Source: Picochlorum sp. 'celeri' (Eukaryota > Chlorophyta > Trebouxiophyceae). Taken from it: a stretch of 64,000 nt of DNA. Where the stretch lies: NCBI GenBank assembly GCA_010909725.1, contig JAACMV010000028.1, positions 372,001 to 436,000 on the forward strand. Reading direction: 5' to 3'. The stretch's first letter is position 1. Each line of letters starts with the position of its first letter. The notes beneath the pieces were generated by a model, which ran no database searches, was not told the DNA's origin, and was given only the letters and a program-made list of their open reading frames with translations. Position numbers and translations under genes: made by a program. Positions 30,488 to 40,436 of this stretch are shown in pieces.

Positions 30488-32278
30488 TCATACAATAGTT
30501 GCAACCATGATGGGTTGCACCAAACCTGGTTCCATCATCTCAAACTCGAATTCGAACAATTCTGGTTGTCCAGAATGGAGTGGGGGATTCTGTATCTCAT
30601 CCCAATGGAATGGGGGAAGGGAGTGATCTGATCCTCTGGTTGGTCCATTGATGACTTCAGCTTTAAAATCGAGGGCAAGGGAATAGGATGTCACCTTTGA
30701 GTCATAGCATCCCCGTGCCTCTCTGGAAGCAGCATCACTGAGATCACCCCTTCCACAGATTGAAAAGACTGGATTTCCTTTGGAGTACGCATCTGATTGG
30801 AAATCATTATAGCGCATGATGGACTTCATCGCCTCGAGGGAGTCGACGTTGGATTGGTCTCTTCGAAAGATGTTTGAGCGGGGACTGGATGTGTAGGACA
30901 ACCACAGCAGCATGTCATAATACTCTTCATCTTGCCTCAGCTTTGGGTCGTCGAAATCAGGATACCCGCTTTGTTTGTATATCTCTGAGAAATATGGGAT
31001 GTTCATGGAGGGCCAATACCCTTCCAGGAGCGTACTTGTCAAATCCTGAAATTCCACCAGTCCTGGGATTTGCTCAATGACTGTCAACAGCCCAGGCATG
31101 ACCAGCTGATGGCTTGGGTCAAACTTGTTCAAGTCCACCACCATGTACTGATTATTATATGTCCCAGAATTCTCTCTCTTGAAAATATTGGCCCACTCAT
31201 CTCCTGTAGACGCCAAAAAGTTGGCAGCCCTGACCCTTTGCCAACTCAACACAGAGTGGGGGTCCAGCTTTGAAAGCACATCTCTGTTGAACATCTTGTT
31301 GGTCGTTTGCAGCAACACAAGCCTCGACCCCAGAATGAAAAAGTCATCATCGCTAAATACTTCACCGGGATAGGATGAAAAGGACATGTGCTGCGCTGCT
31401 GGCTGCAGCTCTGTCAAATTAAAGGTGTAATGCTTGTAAATTCTGAGCATGGCTGTATACGAATCCCATGTGGAATGCCCCATGTAAATATCTGACAAAT
31501 CCGGAGCCAGCTTGACCAGTGCAGAACATTTCCCTGTCAAAGCAATATCCTTTAAGAATGTTGCCTTGTTGGATATGTTCCAATGCGGCAGTTGGGAAGG
31601 ATCCATGGAATCAATCACATCATACAAATCCCCATTTGACTCTAGGAATAAAAAATCAGAGTACCCCATATGCGGCAATGCCTTGTTTTCTTTCATCGCA
31701 TGCTGATACCCAGATACTACTCCATCAAACTGACGCACCGACAAGCACACGGCCATCCAAAATCTCATTGCTCTTCTTCTCCCATCAGAGGAGACCTCGC
31801 TCCACCTGCCAGGTGACATGTCCATACCAGTGTGCTTCTTGCACATCTTCCTCATCCACGCATCCTGTGTATGAATCCAATTCATGGGTTCATCCAGCGA
31901 CGCATTCATCGTCCTTGTAAAATACGAATGCAAATTCCTAAAATTCTCCGAAATCCTGGTGGCAGTCACATATCCTTCCAAAAAACCAGCAGCAAACATC
32001 TGCTCTTCATCCCCATATTCTCCACTCGTACGAACCTCAAAAACCCCAAAATTACTTTTCCGTTCAGATGAATCGACATAGGTCCCCCAAGCAACGTCCC
32101 CTCGCCTGCCATTCTTCTTCTTGAATAAAGTCACAATATTCAAAGACCCTTCCACCCTCACACTTGGACCTTGTTCCTTTTGATTACTATCCCATGCCAA
32201 TACATTGATATTATTAGGTACTAATAATAGAACCGATATCAACGGTATTCGGAGGATGGCCAACAACAGTCCACGCAT
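30488..32278 (-). CDS. Phospholipase B-like (laminin A/PLBD) lysosomal hydrolase
   Basis: This 596-aa single-exon secreted or vacuolar protein is in the N-terminal nucleophile superfamily. The leader MRGLLLAILRIPLISVLLL from ATG 32278 is a signal peptide. Family blocks are EQMFAAGFLEGYVTA, WIHTQDAWMRKMC, the candidate Cys nucleophile in GKCSALVKLAPDLSDIY, HSTWDSYTAMLRIYKHY, SSYPGEVFSDDDFFI, NNQYMVVDLNKF, and YPDFDDPKLRQ. Several N-glycosylation sequons occur. In animals and Dictyostelium relatives release acyl chains from phospholipids or act as amidases. Substrate here is unknown. Confidence 0.9.
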   Translation of the reverse strand: MRGLLLAILRIPLISVLLLVPNNINVLAWDSNQKEQGPSVRVEGSLNIVTLFKKKNGRRGDVAWGTYVDSSERKSNFGVFEVRTSGEYGDEEQMFAAGFLEGYVTATRISENFRNLHSYFTRTMNASLDEPMNWIHTQDAWMRKMCKKHTGMDMSPGRWSEVSSDGRRRAMRFWMAVCLSVRQFDGVVSGYQHAMKENKALPHMGYSDFLFLESNGDLYDVIDSMDPSQLPHWNISNKATFLKDIALTGKCSALVKLAPDLSDIYMGHSTWDSYTAMLRIYKHYTFNLTELQPAAQHMSFSSYPGEVFSDDDFFILGSRLVLLQTTNKMFNRDVLSKLDPHSVLSWQRVRAANFLASTGDEWANIFKRENSGTYNNQYMVVDLNKFDPSHQLVMPGLLTVIEQIPGLVEFQDLTSTLLEGYWPSMNIPYFSEIYKQSGYPDFDDPKLRQDEEYYDMLLWLSYTSSPRSNIFRRDQSNVDSLEAMKSIMRYNDFQSDAYSKGNPVFSICGRGDLSDAASREARGCYDSKVTSYSLALDFKAEVINGPTRGSDHSLPPFHWDEIQNPPLHSGQPELFEFEFEMMEPGLVQPIMVATIV

Positions 32279-32427
32279 CGCATTCCATGCCCTTTTTCTT
32301 CTGATAACTTCTCTTATACTGCAGGTATGCAATCACACATCTGTGTATGGATATCAATAGTTATTATATTTTTATATCATTATTACAAGCGATGATGATG
32401 ATGATTAATGATTGATATAAAAATCCA

Positions 32428-33237
32428 TCACTCATTCACTGGGAATTCGAACACCACCTCTTGTCCGGTGAGCTTCTTATACACCCCACTAAATGACTCG
32501 GTGCGTGGCTCTGCAGAGTTCCTGTCCTTTGGATCTAACAACACCTTCAACACACGGCTGCCATCCAATCTGTGACGCATACGCTTGCCAACAATCTCTG
32601 TTGGGTAGACCAAATCTTCCAACCAGGCTTCATGGACAGATGTGAGGGTTCTGGACCTTGGTCTCTGGACTCTGGATCCCTTTCTTGGAGGAGGGACGAT
32701 GCGCCTCACGCCCACAATCACCACATCACGGCCGCTGAATTTCTTCTCCAATTCGCGCACAAGCCTCTGCTGCACCTTGTGGAATGACTTCAACAGCCTG
32801 TATGGGACCTGAATCATGATGGCCTTTCTGGATGAGGACACATCCACTTCCTTGGCACCAGCAATATACAAATCACGCAAATCCGCCTTGAGCTCCGAGT
32901 TGGTTGCCTCCAAGTCGAACAGAGCCTGCAATGTATATATGTTATGATTTTTATACATCAGCAGCACCAATATGGTTGGTATGACACTGAGGCAGGCTCA
33001 CAGCCCCTCCCAACTTTCTTCCCCTTGTATTATCATTCATTAAAAAAGCGATACAATAACAATCTCATGCATTTACTGATACACCCATCCACCCACAGAG
33101 CAACTAGCCACCTAATCGACGACGGCTCCCCCGCCGGCGGCACCCATTCTCTCACGCACCTGTGCAACTTGCTCTTCTAACTCATCTACAGGCTGTCCAG
33201 CCTCTTTAACAATCTTTTTACGCACAACAGTAGCCAT
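32428..33237 (-). CDS. RPS7: 40S ribosomal protein S7 (eS7)
   Basis: There are two exons, 33160-33237 (26 codons) and 32428-32925, with a 234-nt phase-0 intron (donor GTGCGT, acceptor ATTGCAG); the product is 191 aa. [14 protein letters not shown] leads into [20 protein letters not shown] and [11 protein letters not shown]. Further on are [32 protein letters not shown], and [19 protein letters not shown]. These are eS7 signatures. A pyrimidine-rich TTCTTGCTGCAG directly before the ATG could be the acceptor of an additional 5'-UTR intron. Confidence 0.96.
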
Positions 33238-33811
33238 GTTGGTGAACAGACTGCAGCAAGAAGAAGTCCAATTAATTAATTACTTTATGGTCCAGCAGTC
33301 TCTCGAGCTCTCTCTCTATAAACTATACTGCAGAAATGCTACATACCTCCGATGCCAATATATGTAAATCTAAAGTTTTAATTGTATGAGGAAGAATTGC
33401 TGTAGCCATGATAAACAAGAATGCGAAGAGTACGCCAACCTCGAAGGCAATCTGTCCAGAGTAATTCGACAATCGCATCACATGCAGTCTCATGGCATCC
33501 TCAGACCATCGATGCATGGGCCCAATGGGGGACACAACACTGCCATAGGTATGTGTTTTTGCCTTGAAGAGAGACAGAGATACGGACCAACGATGAATGT
33601 ATCTCATGGCCTGGTAATGCGGCGTTTTATTATTATTCAAATACCATATGTTGGAACATCAACGCATGACTATAATAGGAATAATGGACAAAGGAGGCAT
33701 AGGCGAACGTATGGCTGTACGACCACGTCCGATTGTTTGAGAGCGTTAGTGGTATCGGTTGTGGGGTACAACCATTGGTAGTAGTTGTGGTGTAGTTTAA
33801 TAGTTGATTAG
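33238..33811. other. Intergenic region with a possible small membrane-protein ORF
   Basis: This 574-bp gap lies between RPS7 and the receptor kinase. A minus-strand ORF (ATG near 33607 to 33323, about 94 aa) contains one hydrophobic segment, VGVLFAFLFIMATAILP, but no family is recognised. It might instead be the RPS7 5'-UTR region, since GTATGT donor-like and CTGCAG acceptor-like signals lie between it and RPS7. The right part must hold the kinase promoter, and possibly a missed signal-peptide exon for that gene. Confidence 0.3.
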
Positions 33812-36274
33812 ATGCATAGGTTGTGGGGTAGGCGAAGGCTATGGCAGGAGACTGAGGGATGTTACGACACACTGTGGGATGCTGTGACGAGCGTGGAGAA
33901 TGCTAGTGTGTGGCAGGATGGATTGAGGAACAGTGGGTTGAATCTGATATTAGAGGATGGGGATGCGCAGGGGATTGTCATGGTGGTGAGGGATGAGAGT
34001 TTGACAGGGTGTGAGGAGGTGGAGCAAGGGACTTTGTATGGTTCCTGTGCTCAGGCGATTCGGCAGTGGCTGCAGTCGCTGGGTGGTCCTGAGGGTGTGG
34101 GGTTGCTCATGTATCATTGGTTGCCGAATGCAACGTTTGCGAGCGTTTCTGGAGTAGAGCAGGAGTGGGGGACGCTGTTGGAAGTAGCACGTAGTGAATA
34201 TGGCTTCCACGGGCTGGTGGTGGATGGAGTCAATGATTCTGTGCGTGTGCCCGAGGGTGTGGGGGTTGTTTCCGGAAGATTGGGTGGGTATGAAGAGGCT
34301 ACGATCATTGAGAAGAAACAAGTGTGTGGGGATGAAGAAGGCAGTGGTGTCTTTGTTCTAGACAGGCAGCTCTATCCTGAGGATTTACCTGCTGTGAATG
34401 TGACATCTCTGGGTCCGTTGGAGTCGTATTGTTGGGAGAGCATTGTGAGGCTGGCTGTCTCGTCTGAAAGTGATTTTCCTGGGTTGCCTTTGACAACATT
34501 TGCATACCCTGTTGTGAAGCCTTTATTAGATCCCAGAGCAAATGTGACGCTCTTTGTGCCCGACTTTGCCAACGGTGCTATAGATTCTAGTCTGTACGTT
34601 GGTGGCTCGAGTGACCCTGATCTCTTCAGGGGAGAGATTACTATATTTCTGCTGAGCCACTTTTTGAGAGGGCACCATTGTCCTGAGGATTTGGATGGGA
34701 ATCAGATACAGACATTGGCTGGGGAGTACTATGGGGAGGATTTCAAGTTGGCATTTGAGCAGGACAAGAATGATGAGAACCTCGTGTATGTGTCCATGTT
34801 GTTTGGATCAAACCAGATGAGGCGGTATTCTGCGCGATACCTGGGGGAAGCATGCTTCTCCAGTGTATATTCTCTAAACTCGCTGCTGACTCCCTGGAAT
34901 ACGGCACAGGATGGAAATGATATTCCTAGGCTTCCGTTTGAGTATATCGATGATATCCCATTGGTAACCTCACAGCTGGATTTGTTCAATGTGACAAATA
35001 CATGTGGCCAATTGGCTACCTCAGAAATAGGCACGATCATTGAGAGCAGCAGGGATGAGATGCAGCAATCCTCAAGTAATTTGACTCTTGATGGAGGGCA
35101 GATTGCTGGCATTGTAATAGGGTCTATTGCAGGTCTATGCATTATTGTTGCCTTGTGCTTGATTGTCTGGAAACGAAAGAAGGCTACAAAGGGTCCTTCA
35201 GGAGAAAAGGATCTTGTCTCAAAATATCCTGATTCAATGCTATCCATCCCCCATCATGATGATTCGTTGTCTGCTTTCAAGCGGAGCAACTCTTCAGCCA
35301 TGACATCCCAGTGGACCTCCTCTGGCATGCTGGAACTTCCATGGGATGATGTCATCCTCTCTGAGGATGAAGTTATTTTCGATGAAGATCCTTCGACACA
35401 TGAGAAAATTGTTCTGGGACGTGGAAAGTTCGGGACTGTGTATCAAGGGTTGCTCATGGGTGCTGAAAAAGTTGCAGTCAAGTGCATCTTGGATTCAAAT
35501 ATAGAGCTACTGCAAAAGAGCCCAGAGTCGCTTGGGAGACCAGACTCATTAGGCCCTGTGCCGAGGGAAGAGGTTTTGAAAGAGATTAGTTTGTTGAAAG
35601 CGTGTCACTCGCAGTATGTCGTGTCCTTCCTGGGAGCAACATTCCTGCCAGGAGAAGTCCGCTTGATCACCGAACTCATGCCAGCTGGAGACTTGTGGTC
35701 TGCGCTAGGGCGGAGGGATGGAACCCGCAGAGTGACCTGGTACCATGGAGGAATATATATAGCCATGGATGTCGCTGCAGGACTCAACTATCTGCACGGG
35801 CGACGGGTGATACACTTGGACCTGAAGAGCTCCAACATTCTGCTTAGGGAATCCAGAAGATCAGAGAGCTCGTACGAAACGCAAACTGCAGAGGGCTATG
35901 ATGTTGTGTATCGTGCCAAGATATCAGACGTCGGTCTTTCACGCATGGTTCCCATGTCCCACGAGTACATTGCCGCATTAGAAGCAACGGGCACATGGAA
36001 CTGGTGCGCCCCAGAGGTCATTCTCTGCTCCAAATGTACGGCCGCAGCAGACATCTTCTCATACGGCATCGTCCTTTGGGAAATTTGTACAGGTGAAATA
36101 CCTGTTCGAGGCTGTATGCGCCCAGTCAGAGTACCCGAGGAGTGCCCGCAGGAAGTGGCTGATCTGATTGATGCGTGTGTCAACTGTGACAATGGCAGGC
36201 AGCCAAGTGATAGGCCCACGGCAGCTGAGGCATTCGACATACTCCAGAAACTCCTTCAGAATAATACCAAATAA
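33812..36274 (+). CDS. Single-pass receptor-like protein kinase of the TKL group
   Basis: The 820-aa protein has an N-terminal ectodomain (to about residue 425) with several Asn-X-Ser/Thr sequons and paired cysteines. One membrane helix, IAGIVIGSIAGLCIIVALCL, starts at about 431. A kinase domain spans about 530-815. Kinase motifs are GRGKFGTVYQG, VAVK, HLDLKSSNIL, DVG in place of DFG (KISDVGLSRM), APEVI and DIFSYGIVLWEICTG. HLDLKSSN and the Ser/Thr-type catalytic loop place it in TKL. No signal peptide is encoded at the first ATG; GGCTATGGCAG just downstream looks like a splice acceptor, so an upstream exon may be missing. The ectodomain is of no family I recognise. Confidence 0.83.
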   Translation: MHRLWGRRRLWQETEGCYDTLWDAVTSVENASVWQDGLRNSGLNLILEDGDAQGIVMVVRDESLTGCEEVEQGTLYGSCAQAIRQWLQSLGGPEGVGLLMYHWLPNATFASVSGVEQEWGTLLEVARSEYGFHGLVVDGVNDSVRVPEGVGVVSGRLGGYEEATIIEKKQVCGDEEGSGVFVLDRQLYPEDLPAVNVTSLGPLESYCWESIVRLAVSSESDFPGLPLTTFAYPVVKPLLDPRANVTLFVPDFANGAIDSSLYVGGSSDPDLFRGEITIFLLSHFLRGHHCPEDLDGNQIQTLAGEYYGEDFKLAFEQDKNDENLVYVSMLFGSNQMRRYSARYLGEACFSSVYSLNSLLTPWNTAQDGNDIPRLPFEYIDDIPLVTSQLDLFNVTNTCGQLATSEIGTIIESSRDEMQQSSSNLTLDGGQIAGIVIGSIAGLCIIVALCLIVWKRKKATKGPSGEKDLVSKYPDSMLSIPHHDDSLSAFKRSNSSAMTSQWTSSGMLELPWDDVILSEDEVIFDEDPSTHEKIVLGRGKFGTVYQGLLMGAEKVAVKCILDSNIELLQKSPESLGRPDSLGPVPREEVLKEISLLKACHSQYVVSFLGATFLPGEVRLITELMPAGDLWSALGRRDGTRRVTWYHGGIYIAMDVAAGLNYLHGRRVIHLDLKSSNILLRESRRSESSYETQTAEGYDVVYRAKISDVGLSRMVPMSHEYIAALEATGTWNWCAPEVILCSKCTAAADIFSYGIVLWEICTGEIPVRGCMRPVRVPEECPQEVADLIDACVNCDNGRQPSDRPTAAEAFDILQKLLQNNTK

Positions 36275-36390
36275 ATTACAACAGTTGTAGTGAATATACT
36301 ATTCAGAGTTTTTGTAACATTTGAAATCCCTCGTCAACAGTCGTATTCTGCTGCACACAAGTTCTAGAACAACTGCAATCCATTCCTTTC

Positions 36391-38109
36391 ATGGGTAGGA
36401 AGAGTTTAAAGAAAGATAGGGCGTATATTACTGCTTCTGAATGGAAGGAAGAGGGGGGTGGGCACAAAGGCAGGCTGCAGGGAGCAAAAGCGACTTTTCG
36501 ACGCCTTCCGTTCAACTGCTGTGCCATTAGCTTTAAACCAGTTGAAGATGCAGTGTGTACGGATGATGGGACTGTGATGGACATTGTGAATGCCGTTCCG
36601 TATGTTCAGAAGTTTCGGAAGCATCCTAGGACTGGGGAACCACTGGAGCTCAAGGACCTGATTCGAATCAAATTCCAGAAGAATTCGGACAATGAGATCT
36701 GCTGTCCTGTTCTCGGAAAGGTTTTCAACGATAACAGTCACATTGTAGCAATCAAAGGCACAGGGAATGTGTATTCTTGGGAGGCTGTTCAAGAACTTTG
36801 CCTCAAGCCCAAGAACATGCGGGACCTGCTTACAGATGAGCCTTTTAAGAGGTCTGATATCATTGAGATACAGGATCCCTCGGATTTGTCTGCGAAAAAC
36901 TTTTCGAATTTTGACCATGTCAAGAACAATATATCTGTTGATGAATTAACAGGTGGAGAACAGGATGCAAGGAGTGATATCAAGAGTGTCAGCAAAGACA
37001 TTCAAAGGACTCTGTCTGCGCTTGGGAGAGGGAAGGCTGCAGATGTCAAAGAAAGCGAGAAAAGAGGGGAAAAGCAGACGGAATTATCTCAAGGACCCAA
37101 GACTGTGGATACAAGGCTCAAATCAGCGCCGAGGCATCGGGGTGATGTGGTCACATTCAAGCCTGGGGCAGCTACATGGGATACGACGGATGATCAACGC
37201 AACATAGGAACCTTTAACAAGAATGGTGGAAAGGTTATACCAAAGCCGTTCAGCGATAGATACGTGGCTTCTCATATAAGCACCGGTGCCACCTCCAAGT
37301 CATTCACCTCTACTGCTGTGGATGTGGCAACAACCAGTGAGCGAGACATGGTTCTGCAGCAATTGCGACCAAAACAAAAGGGATACGCTCGAATGCACAC
37401 CTCACATGGTGATATCAACATAGAATTGCACTGCGATATTGTACCGAAAGCATGTGAAAATTTTCTCGCACTGGCGCAAGGGCACTATTACGATGGCACC
37501 AAGTTCCACAGGTTGATACCAAACTTTATGATACAAGGGGGCGACCCAACTGGCACTGGGAAAGGAGGATCCAGCGTGTTTGGTGACTGTTTTGAGGACG
37601 AATATGACTCTAGATTGGTACATGATGCACGGGGACAGCTGTCCATGGCAAACTCGGGACCGAATTCCAATGGATCACAATTCTTCATCTTGTTCAAGTC
37701 TGCAAGGCATCTGGACTTTAAGCACACTGTTTTTGGAAGAGTCGTGGGTGGGTTCGACGTACTTACAAAGATGGAACGTATACCTACAACAGATAATGAT
37801 GTTCCTCTTGATGATATTGAAATTTTAGGCTTTACAGTCTTTGTCAACCCATACACAGAGCTACTGCAGCAGCAGAAGGAAAAGGAGGAGAAGCGAGAAC
37901 AAGGGCCCCATGACCGTGAAGAGAGGATTGAATCGTTGGACGAGGTTATGGGAGTAAAACCCAGTGAACCTGGCGCAAATGGTGTTGGAATATATCTACG
38001 AGCAAAGACGCGAGATGGGCCAAAATCGTCAAGTGTACAATCATCAGGGCCTGTCTCCAAGAAGAAGAGACCGAGGTCAACAACCCTAGGCAATTTTGAC
38101 TCGTGGTGA
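36391..38109 (+). CDS. PPIL2: PPIL2-type U-box cyclophilin (spliceosome-associated)
   Basis: This 572-aa single-exon protein has an N-terminal U-box-like domain, including LPFNCCAISFKPVED and NEICCPVLGKVFNDNSHIVA. A linker and a cyclophilin domain at about residues 330-490 follow. The cyclophilin region has MHTSHGDINIELHCD, ACENFLALAQGHYYDGTKFH, PNFMIQGGDPTGTGKGG, NSNGSQFFILF and KHTVFGRVVGG. Human PPIL2/CYP60 has the same architecture and combines E3 ligase-type and prolyl isomerase-like domains in spliceosomal complexes. The basic tail VSKKKRPRS may be a nuclear localisation signal. Its start is 117 bp after the upstream kinase stop. Confidence 0.93.
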   Translation: MGRKSLKKDRAYITASEWKEEGGGHKGRLQGAKATFRRLPFNCCAISFKPVEDAVCTDDGTVMDIVNAVPYVQKFRKHPRTGEPLELKDLIRIKFQKNSDNEICCPVLGKVFNDNSHIVAIKGTGNVYSWEAVQELCLKPKNMRDLLTDEPFKRSDIIEIQDPSDLSAKNFSNFDHVKNNISVDELTGGEQDARSDIKSVSKDIQRTLSALGRGKAADVKESEKRGEKQTELSQGPKTVDTRLKSAPRHRGDVVTFKPGAATWDTTDDQRNIGTFNKNGGKVIPKPFSDRYVASHISTGATSKSFTSTAVDVATTSERDMVLQQLRPKQKGYARMHTSHGDINIELHCDIVPKACENFLALAQGHYYDGTKFHRLIPNFMIQGGDPTGTGKGGSSVFGDCFEDEYDSRLVHDARGQLSMANSGPNSNGSQFFILFKSARHLDFKHTVFGRVVGGFDVLTKMERIPTTDNDVPLDDIEILGFTVFVNPYTELLQQQKEKEEKREQGPHDREERIESLDEVMGVKPSEPGANGVGIYLRAKTRDGPKSSSVQSSGPVSKKKRPRSTTLGNFDSW

Positions 38110-38148
38110 CTGATTTTTACAATACAAAAGAATATCTCAATTTTGTAA

Positions 38149-38874
38149 TCAAATGCTCAGACCAAGCTGCAGTCCCAGGGCAGCGTGCACAAAGAAAAGG
38201 GCCATGATGCCAGTTCCAAGGAAGGCATGCATGGTGCGAGCATTCGGGTCATCCTCAAAGAACAATGGCAGCATGGCCTGGAACGCCAGGCCAGAGAGAC
38301 CCAGCATCCCGGTGACAAAATGAGAGCTCCCAAAAATATTTTCCCCTTGCATCAATAGGGACATCATACCTCCTAAAGCTCCAAGTGCAAAGAAGAATGC
38401 CATACCCCCAGCCAGCTTTGGATGCATGTCAATGGCCTTTTGCTTCAACTTGATATCATCTGTCAGTCGAATCTGCCAACCGAGGTACAGAGCACCATAC
38501 CCACCCATAGCGACAAGGACCACGGCCATATTCCCAGGGTGTCCCCAGTGAACTAGCCATTCGGGGAGGTCCAAGGTCTTGAAGAATTCCGCCTGTGGCT
38601 CCAAGAAGGCCCTCACCGGGTTGGCTGCACCAAGGGTCAGCAGGGCTGCAGGAGGTTTATCCACGTCAGATAGCAAACAACAGCGCAATCAGACCCATTA
38701 AATCATAAACCTACATGGAATAGCGGTAGAATACAATGATACATCTCTCTTTCCAGAAACACGTGAATCAGCATTGTTGCGTTGGCATCTGGCCTTCACA
38801 GCCACATGTGGTCGAGAGGCAGCCAACCTTCCCAAAGGAGAGGATCTGAGCCACATTGTTGTCCCTGTCATCAT
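38149..38874 (-). CDS. DUF4079 membrane protein, plastid-targeted
   Basis: There are two exons, 38715-38874 and 38149-38645, joined in phase 1 across a 69-nt intron; the product is 218 aa. The leader MMTGTTMWLRSSPLGRLAAS with several Arg and Ser fits a plastid transit peptide. The mature part has PEWLVHWGHPGNMAVVL, a Gly-rich helix MGGYGALYLGWQIR, then HPKLAGGMAFFFALGALGGM, LLGLSGLAFQAMLPLFF-like and HAFLGTGIMALFFVHAALG segments, giving about four membrane helices with conserved His. DUF4079 proteins occur in cyanobacteria and plastids and are related in pattern to di-haem cytochrome-like membrane proteins. Function is not established. Confidence 0.85.
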
Positions 38875-39139
38875 AATTCTGTTTAGTATAGATTGATTTA
38901 CTGGGAAACCGTCAGGTGATGCTCTCAATCAGTCTATTGCACAGCAGCGATGCATCGGTCTGCTGTTCACCATCAGCCCCATTGCCAATCCCAAGCCTGG
39001 CAAAGCAGCGGCAGAAAACTGTCTCAGTCGAATAATTCTCCCTTATATTAAATATTTGTTCAAATCATATATGTACATTGTAAACCCTGTGAATAAAGAG
39101 TGATATTTTGAACCTGGGAAACTAGAAAACTGGCCCAGC

Positions 39140-39826
39140 ATGGCACAGCAACGTCTGGACGAATGTACCAAAACAAGGGAAATAGAAGCCCACATGCACC
39201 ATGCTCTGTACTGTTTTGATGTATTGGCAAAGCATTTGAGGTGCGAAGAGCATGTGTGCCCAGCTGTGTCTGAGCAGTTGCAGAGGGCTGTAGGGGAGTA
39301 TGCATGTCCCTTGTTTGTGACATGGAATAAGCAGGAAGATGGATATCATGACGGGGAAGTATCTCTACGGGGCTGTATAGGGACATTTGCACCACAGGAT
39401 ATCACCAAAGGGTTGGAGGAGTATGCCATTATTTCTGCTCTGCGGGATTCTCGATTTCCTCCCATTTCTCAGACTGAATTATCTGCATTATCATGCACTG
39501 TATCTCTGCTTCATTCTTTTGAAGAGGGATCTTCATGGGATGACTGGGAGGTTGGTACACATGGGGTTAGTATATCATTCAGGCATCCAAAGACTCGGTC
39601 CCGCCACTCAGCTACCTTTCTCCCAGATGTAGCTGCAGATCATGGATGGGATCATCGAACGACAATGAAATACTTGATATCAAAATCTGGATGCCATATT
39701 GGGGATGATATGCGTGAATTAGAGAGAATATTATCGATCCTTCGGTTGGAACGATATCAGAGTAGCACATGCCATGTATCATACCAGGACTATGTGCTGT
39801 TCTACTCAAGAAATCGTCACGTCTAG
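39140..39826 (+). CDS. AMMECR1: AMMECR1-domain protein
   Basis: This 228-aa single-exon gene has the diagnostic LRGCIGTF motif near residue 75. ALRDSRFPPISQTELSALSCTVSLL and TFLPDVAADHGWDH follow, matching AMMECR1. The family is found in archaea and eukaryotes; its biochemical role is unclear, though bacterial and archaeal fusions suggest radical SAM/Memo-linked modification of nucleic acid or protein. The N-terminal 40 residues contain MHHALYCFDVL, usual for eukaryotic members. It converges on the following gene with 124 bp between. Confidence 0.93.
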   Translation: MAQQRLDECTKTREIEAHMHHALYCFDVLAKHLRCEEHVCPAVSEQLQRAVGEYACPLFVTWNKQEDGYHDGEVSLRGCIGTFAPQDITKGLEEYAIISALRDSRFPPISQTELSALSCTVSLLHSFEEGSSWDDWEVGTHGVSISFRHPKTRSRHSATFLPDVAADHGWDHRTTMKYLISKSGCHIGDDMRELERILSILRLERYQSSTCHVSYQDYVLFYSRNRHV

Positions 39827-39950
39827 GTGTACTCAATGCATTACAATTCTAGCAAAACAATAGCATAGTTTTCATGAATTTTTTCTTTCTAGTATTCAAT
39901 GGACGCGTCGCACGACATGGCACACAAGGATGGCAAACTACATATTTGGA

Positions 39951-40436
39951 TCAGGTAGTTTGAGAAGAGATCATATGGTTTTTCATCGCGGTATTCTCCG
40001 CCCTTAGACTCTGATACATTTCTGTCAGAGCACCAGCTTCCTCCTGTAAATTTGCTACTTCATCCTCGAGCTTTGACACGATAATCTCCATATCTTCCAA
40101 CATGGCTGGCTTTCTCACCCTACCACCCTTGGACAGGCCCCCATGCACGCCACCCTTCCTGCCACTGCCTCTCTTCTTCCTTCCTTGCTGCCCACTGTAT
40201 CCCATAGATTCCCCCACATCATCTCCCACAATGCCTAGCTCGTCCAGAAGCTCCTCAGTCTCGGCTCCTCCATTCTCCAAAGCCCTGAAATTAGGCTTTG
40301 CCACACTCCGACTGGAGCGCCGCGCCGGCTGCACTCTACCACTCGAACCAAACGTGCCCGCATCAGTCATCAAATCCATGCCTAGATCCTGTCCACCACC
40401 ACGACTGTCTCCAAGAGAAAAGCCTGCTTCGTTCAT
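39951..40436 (-). CDS. Uncharacterised basic/coiled-coil protein, 161 aa
   Basis: This 161-aa single-exon ORF starts MNEAGFSLGDSRGGG. The N-terminal two thirds are low complexity with basic patches (RKKRGSGRKGG, GRVRKPAM). The C-terminal third forms a predicted coiled coil (MEIIVSKLEDEVANLQEEAG, MYQSLRAENTAMKNHM) resembling the zipper half of a bZIP. No clear bZIP basic signature precedes it. The protein may be nuclear and dimeric; function unknown. Confidence 0.55.
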   Translation of the reverse strand: MNEAGFSLGDSRGGGQDLGMDLMTDAGTFGSSGRVQPARRSSRSVAKPNFRALENGGAETEELLDELGIVGDDVGESMGYSGQQGRKKRGSGRKGGVHGGLSKGGRVRKPAMLEDMEIIVSKLEDEVANLQEEAGALTEMYQSLRAENTAMKNHMISSQTT

